33,913 bases of DNA from Gammaproteobacteria bacterium (GCA_003560975.1 PWJA01000109.1:1-33913); one strand, 5' to 3'. Shown: positions 16,957 to 25,616, counted from the stretch's first letter. Numbers and translations: made by a program. The notes: generated by a model not told the origin, from the sequence alone.

Positions 16957-17922
16957 CTAATAGACGATCAAGGCCGATCCCCAGGTAAACCCGCCACCGA
17001 AGGCCTCCAGCAGGAGCTTGTCGCCGCGCTGGATTCGGCCGCTGCGCACCGCCTCGTCCAGGGCCAGGGGCACCGAGGCCGCCGAGGTGTTGCCGTGGCG
17101 ATCGACGGTGACGATGACCTGATCCATCGACATGTGCAGCTTTCTGGCCGTCGCCTTGATGATACGAAGATTGGCCTGATGCGGAATCAGCCAGTCGAGG
17201 TCGGTTTTTTCCAGCTGGTTGGCTTCCAGCGTTTCGTCGACGATCCGACCCAGGGTGTTGACGGCGACCTTGAAGACTTCATTGCCGCTCATGTGGACGC
17301 TGACGCCGCCGCGCGGTTCGGGCAGGAAGCCACGCGACACCCCGACGTCCACCTTGAGCAGATCGCTGTAGTTGCCGTTGGCATGAATGTGGGTCGACAG
17401 GATTCCCGGCTCCGGGTCGGCGGCCAGGACGGCGGCCCCGGCGCCATCGCCGAACAAGACGCAGGTCGATCGATCCGACCAGTCCAGCATGCGCGTCAGG
17501 GTTTCCGCTCCCACCACCAGCACGCGCTGGGCGGTGCCGGCGCGAATGAACTGATCCGCCACCGACAGACCGTAGACGAAGCCGGTGCAGGCGGCGTTGA
17601 TGTCGAAGGCTCCGCACTCTCCCATGCCGAGCCGGCGCTGCAGCAGACAGGCGGTGGACGGGAAGATGACGTCGGGGGTCGTGGTGCCGACGATCAGCAG
17701 GTCGATATCGCCCGGCTCGAGTCCGGCGGCCTCCAGAGCGGCGCGCGCCGCCTGTTCGGCGAGGTCGCAGGTGGTCTGGCCGTCGGCAGCGATGCGCCGC
17801 TCGGAGATCCCGGTGCGGTCGCGAATCCACTGGTCGCTGGTATCGACCAGATGCTCCAGGTCCTTGTTGGTCAGGATTCTTTCGGGCAAGTAGCTGCCCG
17901 TGCCGATGATTCGTGAGTACAT
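16957..17922 (-). CDS. fabH: 3-oxoacyl-ACP synthase III (initiation)
   Basis: Condenses acetyl-CoA with malonyl-ACP to start fatty acid synthesis. From the chosen ATG at 17922 the catalytic residues fall at Cys112 ([11 protein letters not shown]), His248 ([10 protein letters not shown]) and Asn278 (RHGNTSAAS); Cys112 is the number used in E. coli. An in-frame GTG lies immediately before, but AAGGGAG is six bases from the ATG and only three from the GTG, so ATG is preferred. The 321 residues match the family. It lies 38 bases after plsX. Confidence 0.96.
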   Translation of the reverse strand: MYSRIIGTGSYLPERILTNKDLEHLVDTSDQWIRDRTGISERRIAADGQTTCDLAEQAARAALEAAGLEPGDIDLLIVGTTTPDVIFPSTACLLQRRLGMGECGAFDINAACTGFVYGLSVADQFIRAGTAQRVLVVGAETLTRMLDWSDRSTCVLFGDGAGAAVLAADPEPGILSTHIHANGNYSDLLKVDVGVSRGFLPEPRGGVSVHMSGNEVFKVAVNTLGRIVDETLEANQLEKTDLDWLIPHQANLRIIKATARKLHMSMDQVIVTVDRHGNTSAASVPLALDEAVRSGRIQRGDKLLLEAFGGGFTWGSALIVY

Positions 17923-17960
17923 CACTTGCTCCCTTCGCGGCGGCCGGGTCGCGGAATCCG

Positions 17961-18965
17961 CTAGTCCTGGGCCCAGAGCTGTTTCTCGAGCGCGGCAACC
18001 AGCCCGCGGCGAGCCTCCAGGGCGGCCAGGCCGACCGCGTGGGCCAGACCGCTTGCGGATGCGCCGCCGTGACTCTTGATCACGGTTCCTCTCACACCCA
18101 GCATTGGCGCTCCATTATGCCGGGCCGGATCCAGGCTGTCATGCAGGCGTCGCAGGCGCGATCGGGCCATCAGTCCGCACAGGCTACCCGCAAACGCAGT
18201 CCGGAGTTCGCCGAACATCATGCGAACCGCGCCTTCGGCGCTTTTCAGCAGGACGTTCCCGGAAAACCCGTCGCAGACCACCAGGTCGACGGTGCCGGCG
18301 AAAACCTGGTCGGCCTCGACGAAACCGCGATAATCCAGCCCTTCGATCGCCTCGATGCGCCTGCCGGCCTCGCGCACGCGGTCCGGGCCCTTGTTGGGTT
18401 CGACTCCGATATTGAGCAATCCGATCGCCGGGGGCCGACCGTTGAGGGCCGAGACCGCGACGTGCCCGAGGCGCGCGAATTCGCACAGACGGCGGGCGTC
18501 GACCTCGAGGTTGGCGCCAAGGTCCAGCATCCACGCGGTACCCGAGGCGGTTGGCAAGGCGGCCATGAGCGCGGGCCGGTCGATACCCGGGAGCATGCCG
18601 AGAAGATGGCGCGCGAGCACCATCAAGGCACCGGTGCTGCCGGCGCTGACCGCGGCTTCGGCCGAGCCGTCGGCGACCAGGCTCAGACAAACGCCCATGG
18701 AACTGTCCGCGCCGCGCCGCAAGGCGATGGCCGGACCGGCATCTGCCGGCAGCGTAGAGCCGGCGGTCAGCAGATCAATCCGGTTCCTGACGCCATCCGG
18801 CCACGCCGTCATGGTGTCGGCCAGTCGCTCGGAGTCTCCCACCAGCAGAAGCCGCAGCTGCGGATCCCTGGTCAGGGCCAGCCGGCACGCCTCGAGACTG
18901 ACGGCGCTGCCGCCGTCGCCGCTCATGGCATCGACGGCGATGCGAACGAGATCGTTCGGGTTCAA
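17961..18965 (-). CDS. plsX: Phosphate acyltransferase PlsX
   Basis: Makes acyl-phosphate from acyl-ACP, the donor for PlsY in phospholipid synthesis, at the membrane surface. The 334 residues include [11 protein letters not shown] near the start (the family usually reads DAMGGD, so one Gly is Ser here), [48 protein letters not shown] and [17 protein letters not shown]. No suitable ATG precedes the conserved region; the frame begins with TTG at 18965, 19 bases after the rpmF stop, with no strong ribosome binding site. Expression may depend on translation of rpmF. Confidence 0.92.
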   Translation of the reverse strand: MNPNDLVRIAVDAMSGDGGSAVSLEACRLALTRDPQLRLLLVGDSERLADTMTAWPDGVRNRIDLLTAGSTLPADAGPAIALRRGADSSMGVCLSLVADGSAEAAVSAGSTGALMVLARHLLGMLPGIDRPALMAALPTASGTAWMLDLGANLEVDARRLCEFARLGHVAVSALNGRPPAIGLLNIGVEPNKGPDRVREAGRRIEAIEGLDYRGFVEADQVFAGTVDLVVCDGFSGNVLLKSAEGAVRMMFGELRTAFAGSLCGLMARSRLRRLHDSLDPARHNGAPMLGVRGTVIKSHGGASASGLAHAVGLAALEARRGLVAALEKQLWAQD

Positions 18966-18984
18966 GGCCGCACCAGCCGGCGGC

Positions 18985-19188
18985 TCAGGATTCGTCGTCG
19001 TCTTCTTCGATCTCCGGGGCTACTTCGATGACCTGGCGGCCCCGGTAGAAGCCTTCGGCGGAGACGTGGTGTCTACGGTGGGTTTCGCCCGTGCTCGCTT
19101 CTTCCGCCAGCGTCGGAGCGCTCAGGCGGTCGTGCGAGCGACGCATGCCGCGCCGGGACGGTGTTTTTCGGCTCTTCTGAACGGCCAT
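18985..19188 (-). CDS. rpmF: Large ribosomal subunit protein bL32
   Basis: The 67-residue basic protein has the family pattern [21 protein letters not shown], then [22 protein letters not shown]. It has no cysteine, so it is the zinc-free form. Compared with the 57 residues of E. coli L32 it carries a strongly acidic extension after the usual end ([12 protein letters not shown]). The ATG follows AGGAG at about nine bases. It sits between yceD and plsX, the conserved order that couples ribosome and lipid synthesis genes. Confidence 0.95.
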   Translation of the reverse strand: MAVQKSRKTPSRRGMRRSHDRLSAPTLAEEASTGETHRRHHVSAEGFYRGRQVIEVAPEIEEDDDES

Positions 19189-19209
19189 TGCTGTGTACTC
19201 CTGCTCGGT

Positions 19210-19722
19210 CTAGTCCTTGTCTACCTTGCCGGCCAGTCGGGCCAGGTCGGCGAACGGTCGATGTGTCTCGGACGGCGCAGATCGTTCGCGATCCCCAACC
19301 GGTGCCGAGTCCGGCGCCCTGGGTACCAGCGGCAAACCCAGCAGCAATTCTTCTGCAATCAAATCTTCCAGCCGAATCCTGGACTCCTCCAGCACCAGCG
19401 GATCGTAATCTTCGGGCAGCGCTTCGGCCGCTCGAAGGCTGTCCACCATGCCGACTACCGATGCACTGTCGATGGGCTGCTGGTAGCGTTTCAGAGTGCG
19501 CTGACAGACCATCGGCACGAGGCCGTAGACCCGCACGCGGGCACACGCCTGGCGCTGGTCATCGAGATGGAAGCCGATCTCGAAGCCGATTTCATCGCCG
19601 TCGGCCGGGTCGATCAAGTCCAGTACCCGGTCCAGTCGCGTCAGCAATACACTGCCGCTGAACTCTCGCCGGGCCTGGGCTGCCTTGTGCGGATTGATCC
19701 AATCCGGATAGTCACGCGACAT
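19210..19722 (-). CDS. yceD: YceD/DUF177 large rRNA accumulation protein
   Basis: The 170-residue acidic protein matches the DUF177 family: GFHLDDQRQACARVRVYG, the single-cysteine MVCQRTLKRYQQPID, and a C-terminal PFADLARLAGK similar to the family's NPFAAL end. In E. coli YceD is needed for normal 23S rRNA levels and is linked to ribosome assembly. It is the first gene of the minus-strand array, with a promoter-like sequence just upstream, and lies 57 bases from divergent maf. An extra variable segment (~130-155) precedes the C-terminal motif. Confidence 0.88.
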   Translation of the reverse strand: MSRDYPDWINPHKAAQARREFSGSVLLTRLDRVLDLIDPADGDEIGFEIGFHLDDQRQACARVRVYGLVPMVCQRTLKRYQQPIDSASVVGMVDSLRAAEALPEDYDPLVLEESRIRLEDLIAEELLLGLPLVPRAPDSAPVGDRERSAPSETHRPFADLARLAGKVDKD

Positions 19723-19731
19723 AAGCCCGCC

Positions 19732-19761
19732 AGTATATCATTCAGAATCCGTCACTCACAA
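19732..19761 (-). promoter_or_regulatory. Candidate sigma-70 promoter for the yceD-rpmF-fab array
   Basis: On the minus strand TTGTGA (19761-19756) is followed after 18 bases by TATACT (19737-19732). The -10 is close to consensus. Start would fall near 19725, only a few bases before the yceD ATG at 19722, so the transcript would be nearly leaderless for yceD unless the start or promoter call is wrong. Confidence 0.4.
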
Positions 19762-19779
19762 TAGCTGCTGGCCACTTTC

Positions 19780-20361
19780 ATGCCTGATCTGCCCGAACTG
19801 ATTCTTGCTTCGAGTTCCCGCTATCGTCGGGAACTGCTCCAGCGTCTGAATCTCGCCTTTTCCAGTATCGCGCCGGACGTCGACGAGTCGGCCGAACCCG
19901 ATGAGGGCGGTGCCGATCTGGCGATGCGTCTGGCCCAGCGGAAGGCGTCGACGGTCGCCGCTGCCCATCCGTCAGCGCTGGTGATCGGCTCCGACCAGGT
20001 CGCCGAGTGCGAGCACCGCCTGCTCGGCAAGCCGGGCAGCAGCGACCGGGCGCTGGCTCAGCTGGAGTCCATGCAGGGCCGAATCGTGGTCTTCCACACG
20101 GCAGTGGCCGTCGCCCTGGCGGGCCGGATGGTCGTCGAGCGCGTTCCTACGGAGGTCCGGATGAAGCGCCTCAGCCGCGCCCGACTCCGGAAATACGTGG
20201 ATGCCGACCGGCCGGTCGACTGCGCCGGCGCATTCAAAAGCGAGAGCATGGGCGTGATCCTGGTCGACTACATGCGCAGCGATGACCCGACCGCGCTGGT
20301 TGGCTTGCCGCTGATCGCGACCGTGCGCCTGCTCGAACGGCTCGGCGTGGAATTGCCCTGA
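19780..20361 (+). CDS. yceF: Maf/YceF-type nucleotide pyrophosphatase
   Basis: The 193-residue protein is a Maf-family house-cleaning pyrophosphatase. It has LILASSSRYRRELLQRLNL at the N-terminus, the PDVDE segment, IGSDQVAE (with the catalytic aspartate) and the GAFKSESMG-LVGLPLIATVRLL end. These match the E. coli YceF subgroup, which hydrolyses m7GTP, more closely than YhdE, which prefers dTTP and UTP. It is divergent from yceD, as in E. coli. No good promoter is seen in the 57-base gap for this direction. Confidence 0.93.
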   Translation: MPDLPELILASSSRYRRELLQRLNLAFSSIAPDVDESAEPDEGGADLAMRLAQRKASTVAAAHPSALVIGSDQVAECEHRLLGKPGSSDRALAQLESMQGRIVVFHTAVAVALAGRMVVERVPTEVRMKRLSRARLRKYVDADRPVDCAGAFKSESMGVILVDYMRSDDPTALVGLPLIATVRLLERLGVELP

Positions 20362-20452
20362 GCGACGCTCCAGGAGCGCCCGAAACGGCCGGACCCGGGG
20401 CCGCAAGTGCTAAACTGAAGACCGATTGCCACCAACTTGGGAAGGAATGCGC

Positions 20453-22471
20453 ATGGCCGCCTCCGCATCCGAATTGCAGGAATTCAAGCACTGGAAGATC
20501 GAACACGACCAGGATGGAATCGCCTGGCTCTGGATCGACCACGGCAAGGAAAAGGTCAACAGCCTGGGAACCGAAATTCTGGCCGAGCTGGAAACCATCG
20601 TCGCCGAGCTGGAAAACAACCGGCCGACGGGACTGGTTCTGATGTCGGGCAAGCCCAAGAGCTTCATCGTGGGCGCGGACGTGCGCGAATTCGACGCCAC
20701 CAGCGACGTCAGCGTGCTGGAAGAAAACGTGCGCAAGGTGCACGGCCTGTTTCAGCGCATCGAAGACCTGCCCTTCCCCACCGTGGTCGCCTTCGAGGGA
20801 TACTGCCTGGGCGGCGGACTGGAACTGGCCTTGTGCTTCGACTGGCGCATCGCCCTGGATGCCGAACACACCCGGATCGGGTTCCCCGAGGTCAACCTGG
20901 GCATCTATCCCGGTTTCGGTGGCTCGGGACGCGCGATTTCCGCCATCGGTCCGGTCAAGGCCATGCAGATCATGCTGACCGGGCGCATGCTGCGGGCCCG
21001 GGCGGCGCGCGCCATGGGCCTGGTCGATCAGGTCGTCGATATCCACGGCTCCCTTCGCTGGGCAGCCCGCAATGCCGTCCTGCGCAAAAAGCGGCACAAG
21101 CGCCCCGGCGTATTCACCCGCATGAGCGCAGCCGGTCCGGTTCGGGGCATCCTGGCCCGGCAAATGCGCAAGCAGACGGCAGCCAAGGCACGCCAGGAGC
21201 ACTATCCGGCGCCGTTCGAACTGATCGATGCCTTCGAGGCGGCCGGGAACTCCCAGGCGGGCATGATCCGGCTGGAAGCGGAAAAAGTGCCGCGCCTGCT
21301 GGCCGGCGAGACCTCGCGCAATCTTCGACGGGTGTTTCGTCTGATGGAGCAGCTCAAGGCCCAGGGCAAGCGGTCCTCGTTCCGGGCACGCAGAGTCCAC
21401 GTCATTGGCGCCGGCGTCATGGGGGGCGATATCGCCGCCTGGTGCGCGACGCGGGGTCTGGAGGTCACGCTCCAGGACCGGGAACTGAAATACGTCAAAC
21501 CGGCCCTGAAACGGGCCGAATCGCTGTTCAAGCGCAAGCTGAAGACGCCTCAGGCGGTGGCAGCGGCACGCCAGCGCCTGATGGCCGATGTCGACGGCGC
21601 TGGCGCGGCCCGGGCCGATGTCATCATCGAGGCGATTTTCGAAGACCGGGATGCCAAGCGCGAGCTGTTTGCCAACCTCAAGGGCAAGCTGGCCGAACAC
21701 GCCCTGGTTGCCACCAACACCTCGGCGATCCCGCTGGCGGAACTGTCCGATGTTCTGGACGATCCGTCGCGCATGATCGGCCTGCACTTTTTCAATCCGG
21801 TGGCGAAAATGCCGTTGGTCGAAATCGTTCACGACGCCAAGAGCGATCCGCAGCGGGTGGCGGACGGATCGAGTTTCGCCACCCAGATCGGAAAGTACGC
21901 GTTGCCGGTCACGTCGACTCCTGGATTCCTGGTCAACCGGGTTCTGGCGCCGTACATGCGCAATGCCATGAAAATGCACCGCGAGGGCATCCCAAGGGAA
22001 GCGCTGGACAAGGCGGCCGAACAGTTCGGAATGCCGATGGGACCGGTCGAGCTGGCCGATACCGTCGGGCTGGACGTCGGCCTGGGCGTGATCGACACCC
22101 TGATGGGAGAGAACGCCGGTGAAGACCGGAAGGTGCTGGAGGAAATGGTCAAGGAAGGCAAGCTCGGCAAGAAGTCCGGCGAGGGCTTTTATCAGTGGAA
22201 GAAAGGCAAGCCACAGCGCGAGCCCAAGGCGCATGAGGGATACGATCTCGACCATCTGGCCCGCCAGCTCATGGCGCCCTATTTCGAGGAGTGCCAGGCA
22301 TGCCTGAAAGACGAGGTCGTGGAAAACGCGGATCTGCTCGATGCCGGAATGATCTTTGGTACCGGCTTCGCCCCCTTCCGCGGTGGCCCGCTGCACTACC
22401 TCGATCAACAGGACGATCATCCAGACCCGTCTGAAACCGAATCCGAATCAACTGAAGGGGAGGCATCCTGA
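20453..22471 (+). CDS. fadJ: Multifunctional beta-oxidation enzyme, FadJ/FadB-like alpha subunit
   Basis: A fusion of enoyl-CoA hydratase and 3-hydroxyacyl-CoA dehydrogenase. Residues ~15-200 are the crotonase domain with Glu124 in LGGGLELALCFDW and Glu146 in GFPEVNLGIYPGFGG. From about residue 315 the NAD-binding VHVIGAGVMGGDIA begins, followed by GLHFFNPVAKMPLVEIV and STPGFLVNRVLAPY. The ATG at 20453 is chosen because AAGGA ends six bases before it; earlier in-frame starts lack a ribosome site. At 672 residues it is somewhat shorter than E. coli FadJ (714). Its TGA shares one base with the fadI ATG. FadJ rather than FadB is favoured by the alpha-then-FadI-like-thiolase pair, with moderate certainty. 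Confidence 0.9.
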   Translation: MAASASELQEFKHWKIEHDQDGIAWLWIDHGKEKVNSLGTEILAELETIVAELENNRPTGLVLMSGKPKSFIVGADVREFDATSDVSVLEENVRKVHGLFQRIEDLPFPTVVAFEGYCLGGGLELALCFDWRIALDAEHTRIGFPEVNLGIYPGFGGSGRAISAIGPVKAMQIMLTGRMLRARAARAMGLVDQVVDIHGSLRWAARNAVLRKKRHKRPGVFTRMSAAGPVRGILARQMRKQTAAKARQEHYPAPFELIDAFEAAGNSQAGMIRLEAEKVPRLLAGETSRNLRRVFRLMEQLKAQGKRSSFRARRVHVIGAGVMGGDIAAWCATRGLEVTLQDRELKYVKPALKRAESLFKRKLKTPQAVAAARQRLMADVDGAGAARADVIIEAIFEDRDAKRELFANLKGKLAEHALVATNTSAIPLAELSDVLDDPSRMIGLHFFNPVAKMPLVEIVHDAKSDPQRVADGSSFATQIGKYALPVTSTPGFLVNRVLAPYMRNAMKMHREGIPREALDKAAEQFGMPMGPVELADTVGLDVGLGVIDTLMGENAGEDRKVLEEMVKEGKLGKKSGEGFYQWKKGKPQREPKAHEGYDLDHLARQLMAPYFEECQACLKDEVVENADLLDAGMIFGTGFAPFRGGPLHYLDQQDDHPDPSETESESTEGEAS

Positions 22472-23910
22472 TGTCGACCAGTGCGTTGCGCAAGATTGTC
22501 GTCGTCGGCGGTACACGAATTCCTTTCTGTCGCTCGAATACCCTGTACGCCGACCAGACCAACCAGGACATGCTCACCAGCGCCATTCAGGGGCTGGTCG
22601 ACCGCTATGAGCTCGACGGCAAGCAGCTCGACCAGGTCATCGCCGGCGCCGTGACCACGCATTCCAAGGACTGGAACCTGGCCCGCGAAGCCGTGCTGTC
22701 GACCTCGCTGTCGCCGCTGACCCCGGCGGTGACCATGCAGCAAGCCTGTGGAACCAGTCTGCAGGCCGCGCTACTGGCCGGGGCCCAGATCGCCTCCGGC
22801 CAGATCGAGTGCGCGATCGTGGCAGGCACCGACACCACCAGCGATGTCCCGGTCGTTTTTCAGCGCCGTTTCGCTCAGCGCCTGGTCAAGCTCAGCCGGG
22901 CCCGTTCGCTGGGGCAGAAATTGGCCACCCTGAAGGGATTCGGTTTCGGCGAACTTGCCCCCCAGCCGCCACGCAACGCCGAGCCCCGAACCGGGCTGTC
23001 CATGGGCCAGCATTGCGAACGCATGGCCAAGGAGTGGCAAATCAGCCGCTCGGATCAAGACGAACTCACTCTGGAAAGTCACCGCAAGGCGGCGGCGGCC
23101 TGGGACGCGGGCTTTTTCGATGACCTGGTCATCAGCCACAACGGCGTGATTCGCGACAACATCGTGCGGCCGGACACCAGCCTGGACAAGCTGGCATCGC
23201 TGAAACCGGCCTTCGACCGCAAGAATGGCACGCTTACGGCCGGCAACAGCACCACGCTCAGCGACGGCGCGGCCGCGGTTCTGATCTGCTCCGAAGAATG
23301 GGCGCGCGCCAACGATCTGCCGATTACCGCCTACCTCTCCCACGGCCGCAGCGCCGCGGTCGATTACGTCAACCGCGACGAAGGTCTGCTGATGGCGCCG
23401 ACCGTGGCCGTGGCCGAGATGCTGCAGCGGGCGGAGCTTGGCCTGGACCAGTTCGACTTCTTCGAGATTCATGAAGCGTTCGCCGCGCAGGTCCTGTGCA
23501 CCCTCAAAGCCTGGGAGTCGAAAGACTACTGCTCCGATCGACTCGGCCTGGACAAACCGCTGGGCAGGGTGGATCGCAGCCGCATGAACGTGCGCGGCGG
23601 CTCCGTGGCCATTGGCCACCCGTTTGCCGCCACCGGCGCCCGGGTTCTGGCAACGCTGGCCGCCACCCTGGAACAGGCCGGCTCCGGGCGTGGCCTGATC
23701 TCGGTGTGCACGGCCGGCGGCATGGGCGTTGCCGCGATCCTTGAGCGGCCCAGTGCCGCGGCAAAAGGCGGCGCCAAAGCGCCTGACCCGGAACCGGCGA
23801 CTGAACCCACGCAACCCGCCACCCCCAGGCCGAAACGGGCCGGGAAGAAAACCGGGAAGAAAAAAACCGCGAAAAAGGCCGACCCGCCTACGGGCGTCGA
23901 CCCCGAGTAA
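22471..23910 (+). CDS. fadI: 3-ketoacyl-CoA thiolase, FadI-like, with lysine-rich C-terminal tail
   Basis: Cleaves 3-ketoacyl-CoA in the last beta-oxidation step, as the beta subunit partner of the preceding gene. Catalytic residues are Cys93 (QQACGTSLQAA), His334 (FEIHEAFAAQV), His383 (GGSVAIGHPFAATGAR) and Cys413 (SVCTAGGMGVA). The thiolase fold ends near residue 427 (AAILERP), close to the usual 436. A further ~52 residues rich in Pro, Ala and Lys follow, including KKTGKKKTAKKA, a disordered basic tail that is not part of the family. A run of seven A lies at 23860-23866 inside it. Translation is coupled to fadJ by TGATG. The stop is three bases from the convergent TRAP-like gene. Confidence 0.93.
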   Translation: MSTSALRKIVVVGGTRIPFCRSNTLYADQTNQDMLTSAIQGLVDRYELDGKQLDQVIAGAVTTHSKDWNLAREAVLSTSLSPLTPAVTMQQACGTSLQAALLAGAQIASGQIECAIVAGTDTTSDVPVVFQRRFAQRLVKLSRARSLGQKLATLKGFGFGELAPQPPRNAEPRTGLSMGQHCERMAKEWQISRSDQDELTLESHRKAAAAWDAGFFDDLVISHNGVIRDNIVRPDTSLDKLASLKPAFDRKNGTLTAGNSTTLSDGAAAVLICSEEWARANDLPITAYLSHGRSAAVDYVNRDEGLLMAPTVAVAEMLQRAELGLDQFDFFEIHEAFAAQVLCTLKAWESKDYCSDRLGLDKPLGRVDRSRMNVRGGSVAIGHPFAATGARVLATLAATLEQAGSGRGLISVCTAGGMGVAAILERPSAAAKGGAKAPDPEPATEPTQPATPRPKRAGKKTGKKKTAKKADPPTGVDPE

Positions 23911-23913
23911 CGC

Positions 23914-25089
23914 TTACAGCAGTCCCGGCAGCCACACCGTCAAGGCGGGCCACAGCGCCACGCCCACCAGCGCGGTCAGCGACAGCGCTTCGACTCGCGA
24001 GGGGCGAAGGCCGGCCCTGATCGAGGGCCAGGTGTGGCCGACGCTCAGCGCCAGCACGGTCAAGACAACCAGCTGCTCGGGCGCCAGGCCTCCTCTCAGG
24101 CCCATCGGAAGCAGGATCGGCGCACAAACGATCAGGGCTGGAAGTGGGCGGAGCAGCGCGGCTGCCGACAGCCAGGCCGCAGCGACCGCCAGGGCCAGTA
24201 GAGCCTCAGCAGTGCCGGACACGATCCGGGTCCCGACCCAGACTTCACTCAGGCCCAGGCTGGCGACCACGCTCGACCAGACCACGCCCAGGCCGAACAA
24301 CACCCCCACACTGCCGAAAGGCATCAGCGCGCGCGCCATCGCGGCCGACCCTTGAGGCCAGCGCTGCTGCCCGGCCAGCAACCGATTCAGCCCCAGGCTG
24401 AGTGCAATCGCCCCTGCCGCGGCAAAAGGGGGCCAGAAACCGGCATACAGACCAACCACCAGCAGCAACGGCAGCAGGCGCAAAAGGACAAGCTCGGAAC
24501 CGCGCCGGTCGACCGCCCCCGGCAGGGACGCCGATGGTGTCCTTGCAGCCAGCGACAGCAGCCAGGATGTCGCCAGGAGGATCAGGGCCGGCAGCAAGCC
24601 GGCCAGGAGCAGAGCCTGAAAACCCGGCGTTTGCGCGGGCGCGACGACTTCGAGCATCAGGGCGGCCAGAAGCAGGTAGAGGCTGGGGGCGAAGAGGCGC
24701 CCGGCCACGCTCTGCATGGACGCAACCGGTGAATCCCCGCCGCGGGGCGCGCCGTGGCCTTGAAGCGCATGGCCGGCGGGCCGCTCCGGAAAATCTTTCG
24801 TGCAGGTCCGCAAGGGCAGCAGGAAGAACACATCGGCAGTCCGGCCCAGTGCGCTCAGCGCTCGCCAACCCGGGCCACCGGCTGCTTCCCTGCGCCTGAC
24901 GAGGTCTCGACCGCGGGCGAACGGCGACCCCACTGGTTGTCCGCTCAGCATCAGCAAGGCCAAGACCGCCAGCAGTTCGAAATTCTCGATTCGACGGAAC
25001 TCCATGGCGATCACCGCCGAATCGATCCCGAAAAGGAAATAGCAACCGAAGGCCGCCAGGACCAGTGCCGCGAACCAGAACAGGGTCAT
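23914..25089 (-). CDS. Degenerate TRAP transporter large permease-like membrane protein
   Basis: The 391-residue protein is mostly hydrophobic, with about ten membrane segments. Parts resemble DctM: IENFELLAVLALLMLSGQ recalls the PLF-L-AG-L entry, and LFAPSLYLLLAALMLEV plus LLLAGLLPALILLATSWLL match the family's IPPS-P-I-Y and LAGI-PGLLLAL region. Between them (~60-130) the small-residue ion-site segment of DctM is replaced by a charged, cysteine-containing stretch, and the large permease is shorter than the usual ~425. It overlaps the upstream small-subunit gene by four bases. No DctP binding protein is present. It may be a divergent transporter, a binding-protein-independent variant, or a decaying one. 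Transport is inferred only. Confidence 0.65.
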   Translation of the reverse strand: MTLFWFAALVLAAFGCYFLFGIDSAVIAMEFRRIENFELLAVLALLMLSGQPVGSPFARGRDLVRRREAAGGPGWRALSALGRTADVFFLLPLRTCTKDFPERPAGHALQGHGAPRGGDSPVASMQSVAGRLFAPSLYLLLAALMLEVVAPAQTPGFQALLLAGLLPALILLATSWLLSLAARTPSASLPGAVDRRGSELVLLRLLPLLLVVGLYAGFWPPFAAAGAIALSLGLNRLLAGQQRWPQGSAAMARALMPFGSVGVLFGLGVVWSSVVASLGLSEVWVGTRIVSGTAEALLALAVAAAWLSAAALLRPLPALIVCAPILLPMGLRGGLAPEQLVVLTVLALSVGHTWPSIRAGLRPSRVEALSLTALVGVALWPALTVWLPGLL

Positions 25090-25616
25090 GCCCGGCCGGT
25101 CGGATCGTTCGTGTCGACCGCGCGAACCGCCTGCTTCCCGCTCAGCGCCCGCGCCAGCAGACGAGCGCTCATCAGCGAAAAGCCGTAGGGGAGAATCAGC
25201 AGCGGAACCCAGCCCGGCAGGCCCAGCGGCCCCGATGAACCGAGACGCAGATCAACGATCAGGTAGCGCAGACTTGCCCAGGCCAGCATCAGGCAACACA
25301 CGGCGCAAATCAGCAGGCCCGAAATTTGCGCGGCGCCGCCCGCAGCGGCAGGCTTCCGACCACCCAGCCGCCGCGATTGCCCGCAGTCTCCTGCGGACGC
25401 GGCCAGCATCGCCGAGAGCATGACGATCCAGAGCAGCGCGGCTGACAAGACGTTGCCGTGGGTCCGCCGGGCCGGGCTTGTGCCGATGGACTGAATCAGT
25501 TCGAGCAGACCGAGAGACAGCATGAGAAGAACCAGCAACATCAGCAGCGTGCGCTCGCCCCACTGCAGCATCTGATCCAGATCCCGCCAGGCCTGTCGCA
25601 AGGGTCCTGGGTCCAT
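25086..25616 (-). CDS. TRAP small permease-like (DctQ-like) membrane protein
   Basis: A 176-residue protein with four predicted membrane segments (TLLMLLVLLMLSLGLLELIQ, LSAALLWIVMLSAMLAAS, ISGLLICAVCCLMLAWASLRYL and GWVPLLILPYGFSLMSARLLARAL). The four-helix layout and the late PY/RLLAR pattern fit the DctQ small subunit of TRAP transporters, as does the four-base overlap with the DctM-like gene. The ATG at 25616 is preferred to an in-frame TTG six bases earlier; neither has a clear ribosome site. It lies 58 bases after folD on the same strand and may share its transcript. The family call is by topology and context. Confidence 0.65.
   Translation of the reverse strand: MDPGPLRQAWRDLDQMLQWGERTLLMLLVLLMLSLGLLELIQSIGTSPARRTHGNVLSAALLWIVMLSAMLAASAGDCGQSRRLGGRKPAAAGGAAQISGLLICAVCCLMLAWASLRYLIVDLRLGSSGPLGLPGWVPLLILPYGFSLMSARLLARALSGKQAVRAVDTNDPTGRA

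Noticed and set aside
20362-20400. Intrinsic terminator after maf/yceF
   Set aside because: Weak five-base stems only and no following T-run.
20234-22420. Minus-strand open frame of 728 codons
   Set aside because: Antisense to fadJ; composition typical of a shadow frame.
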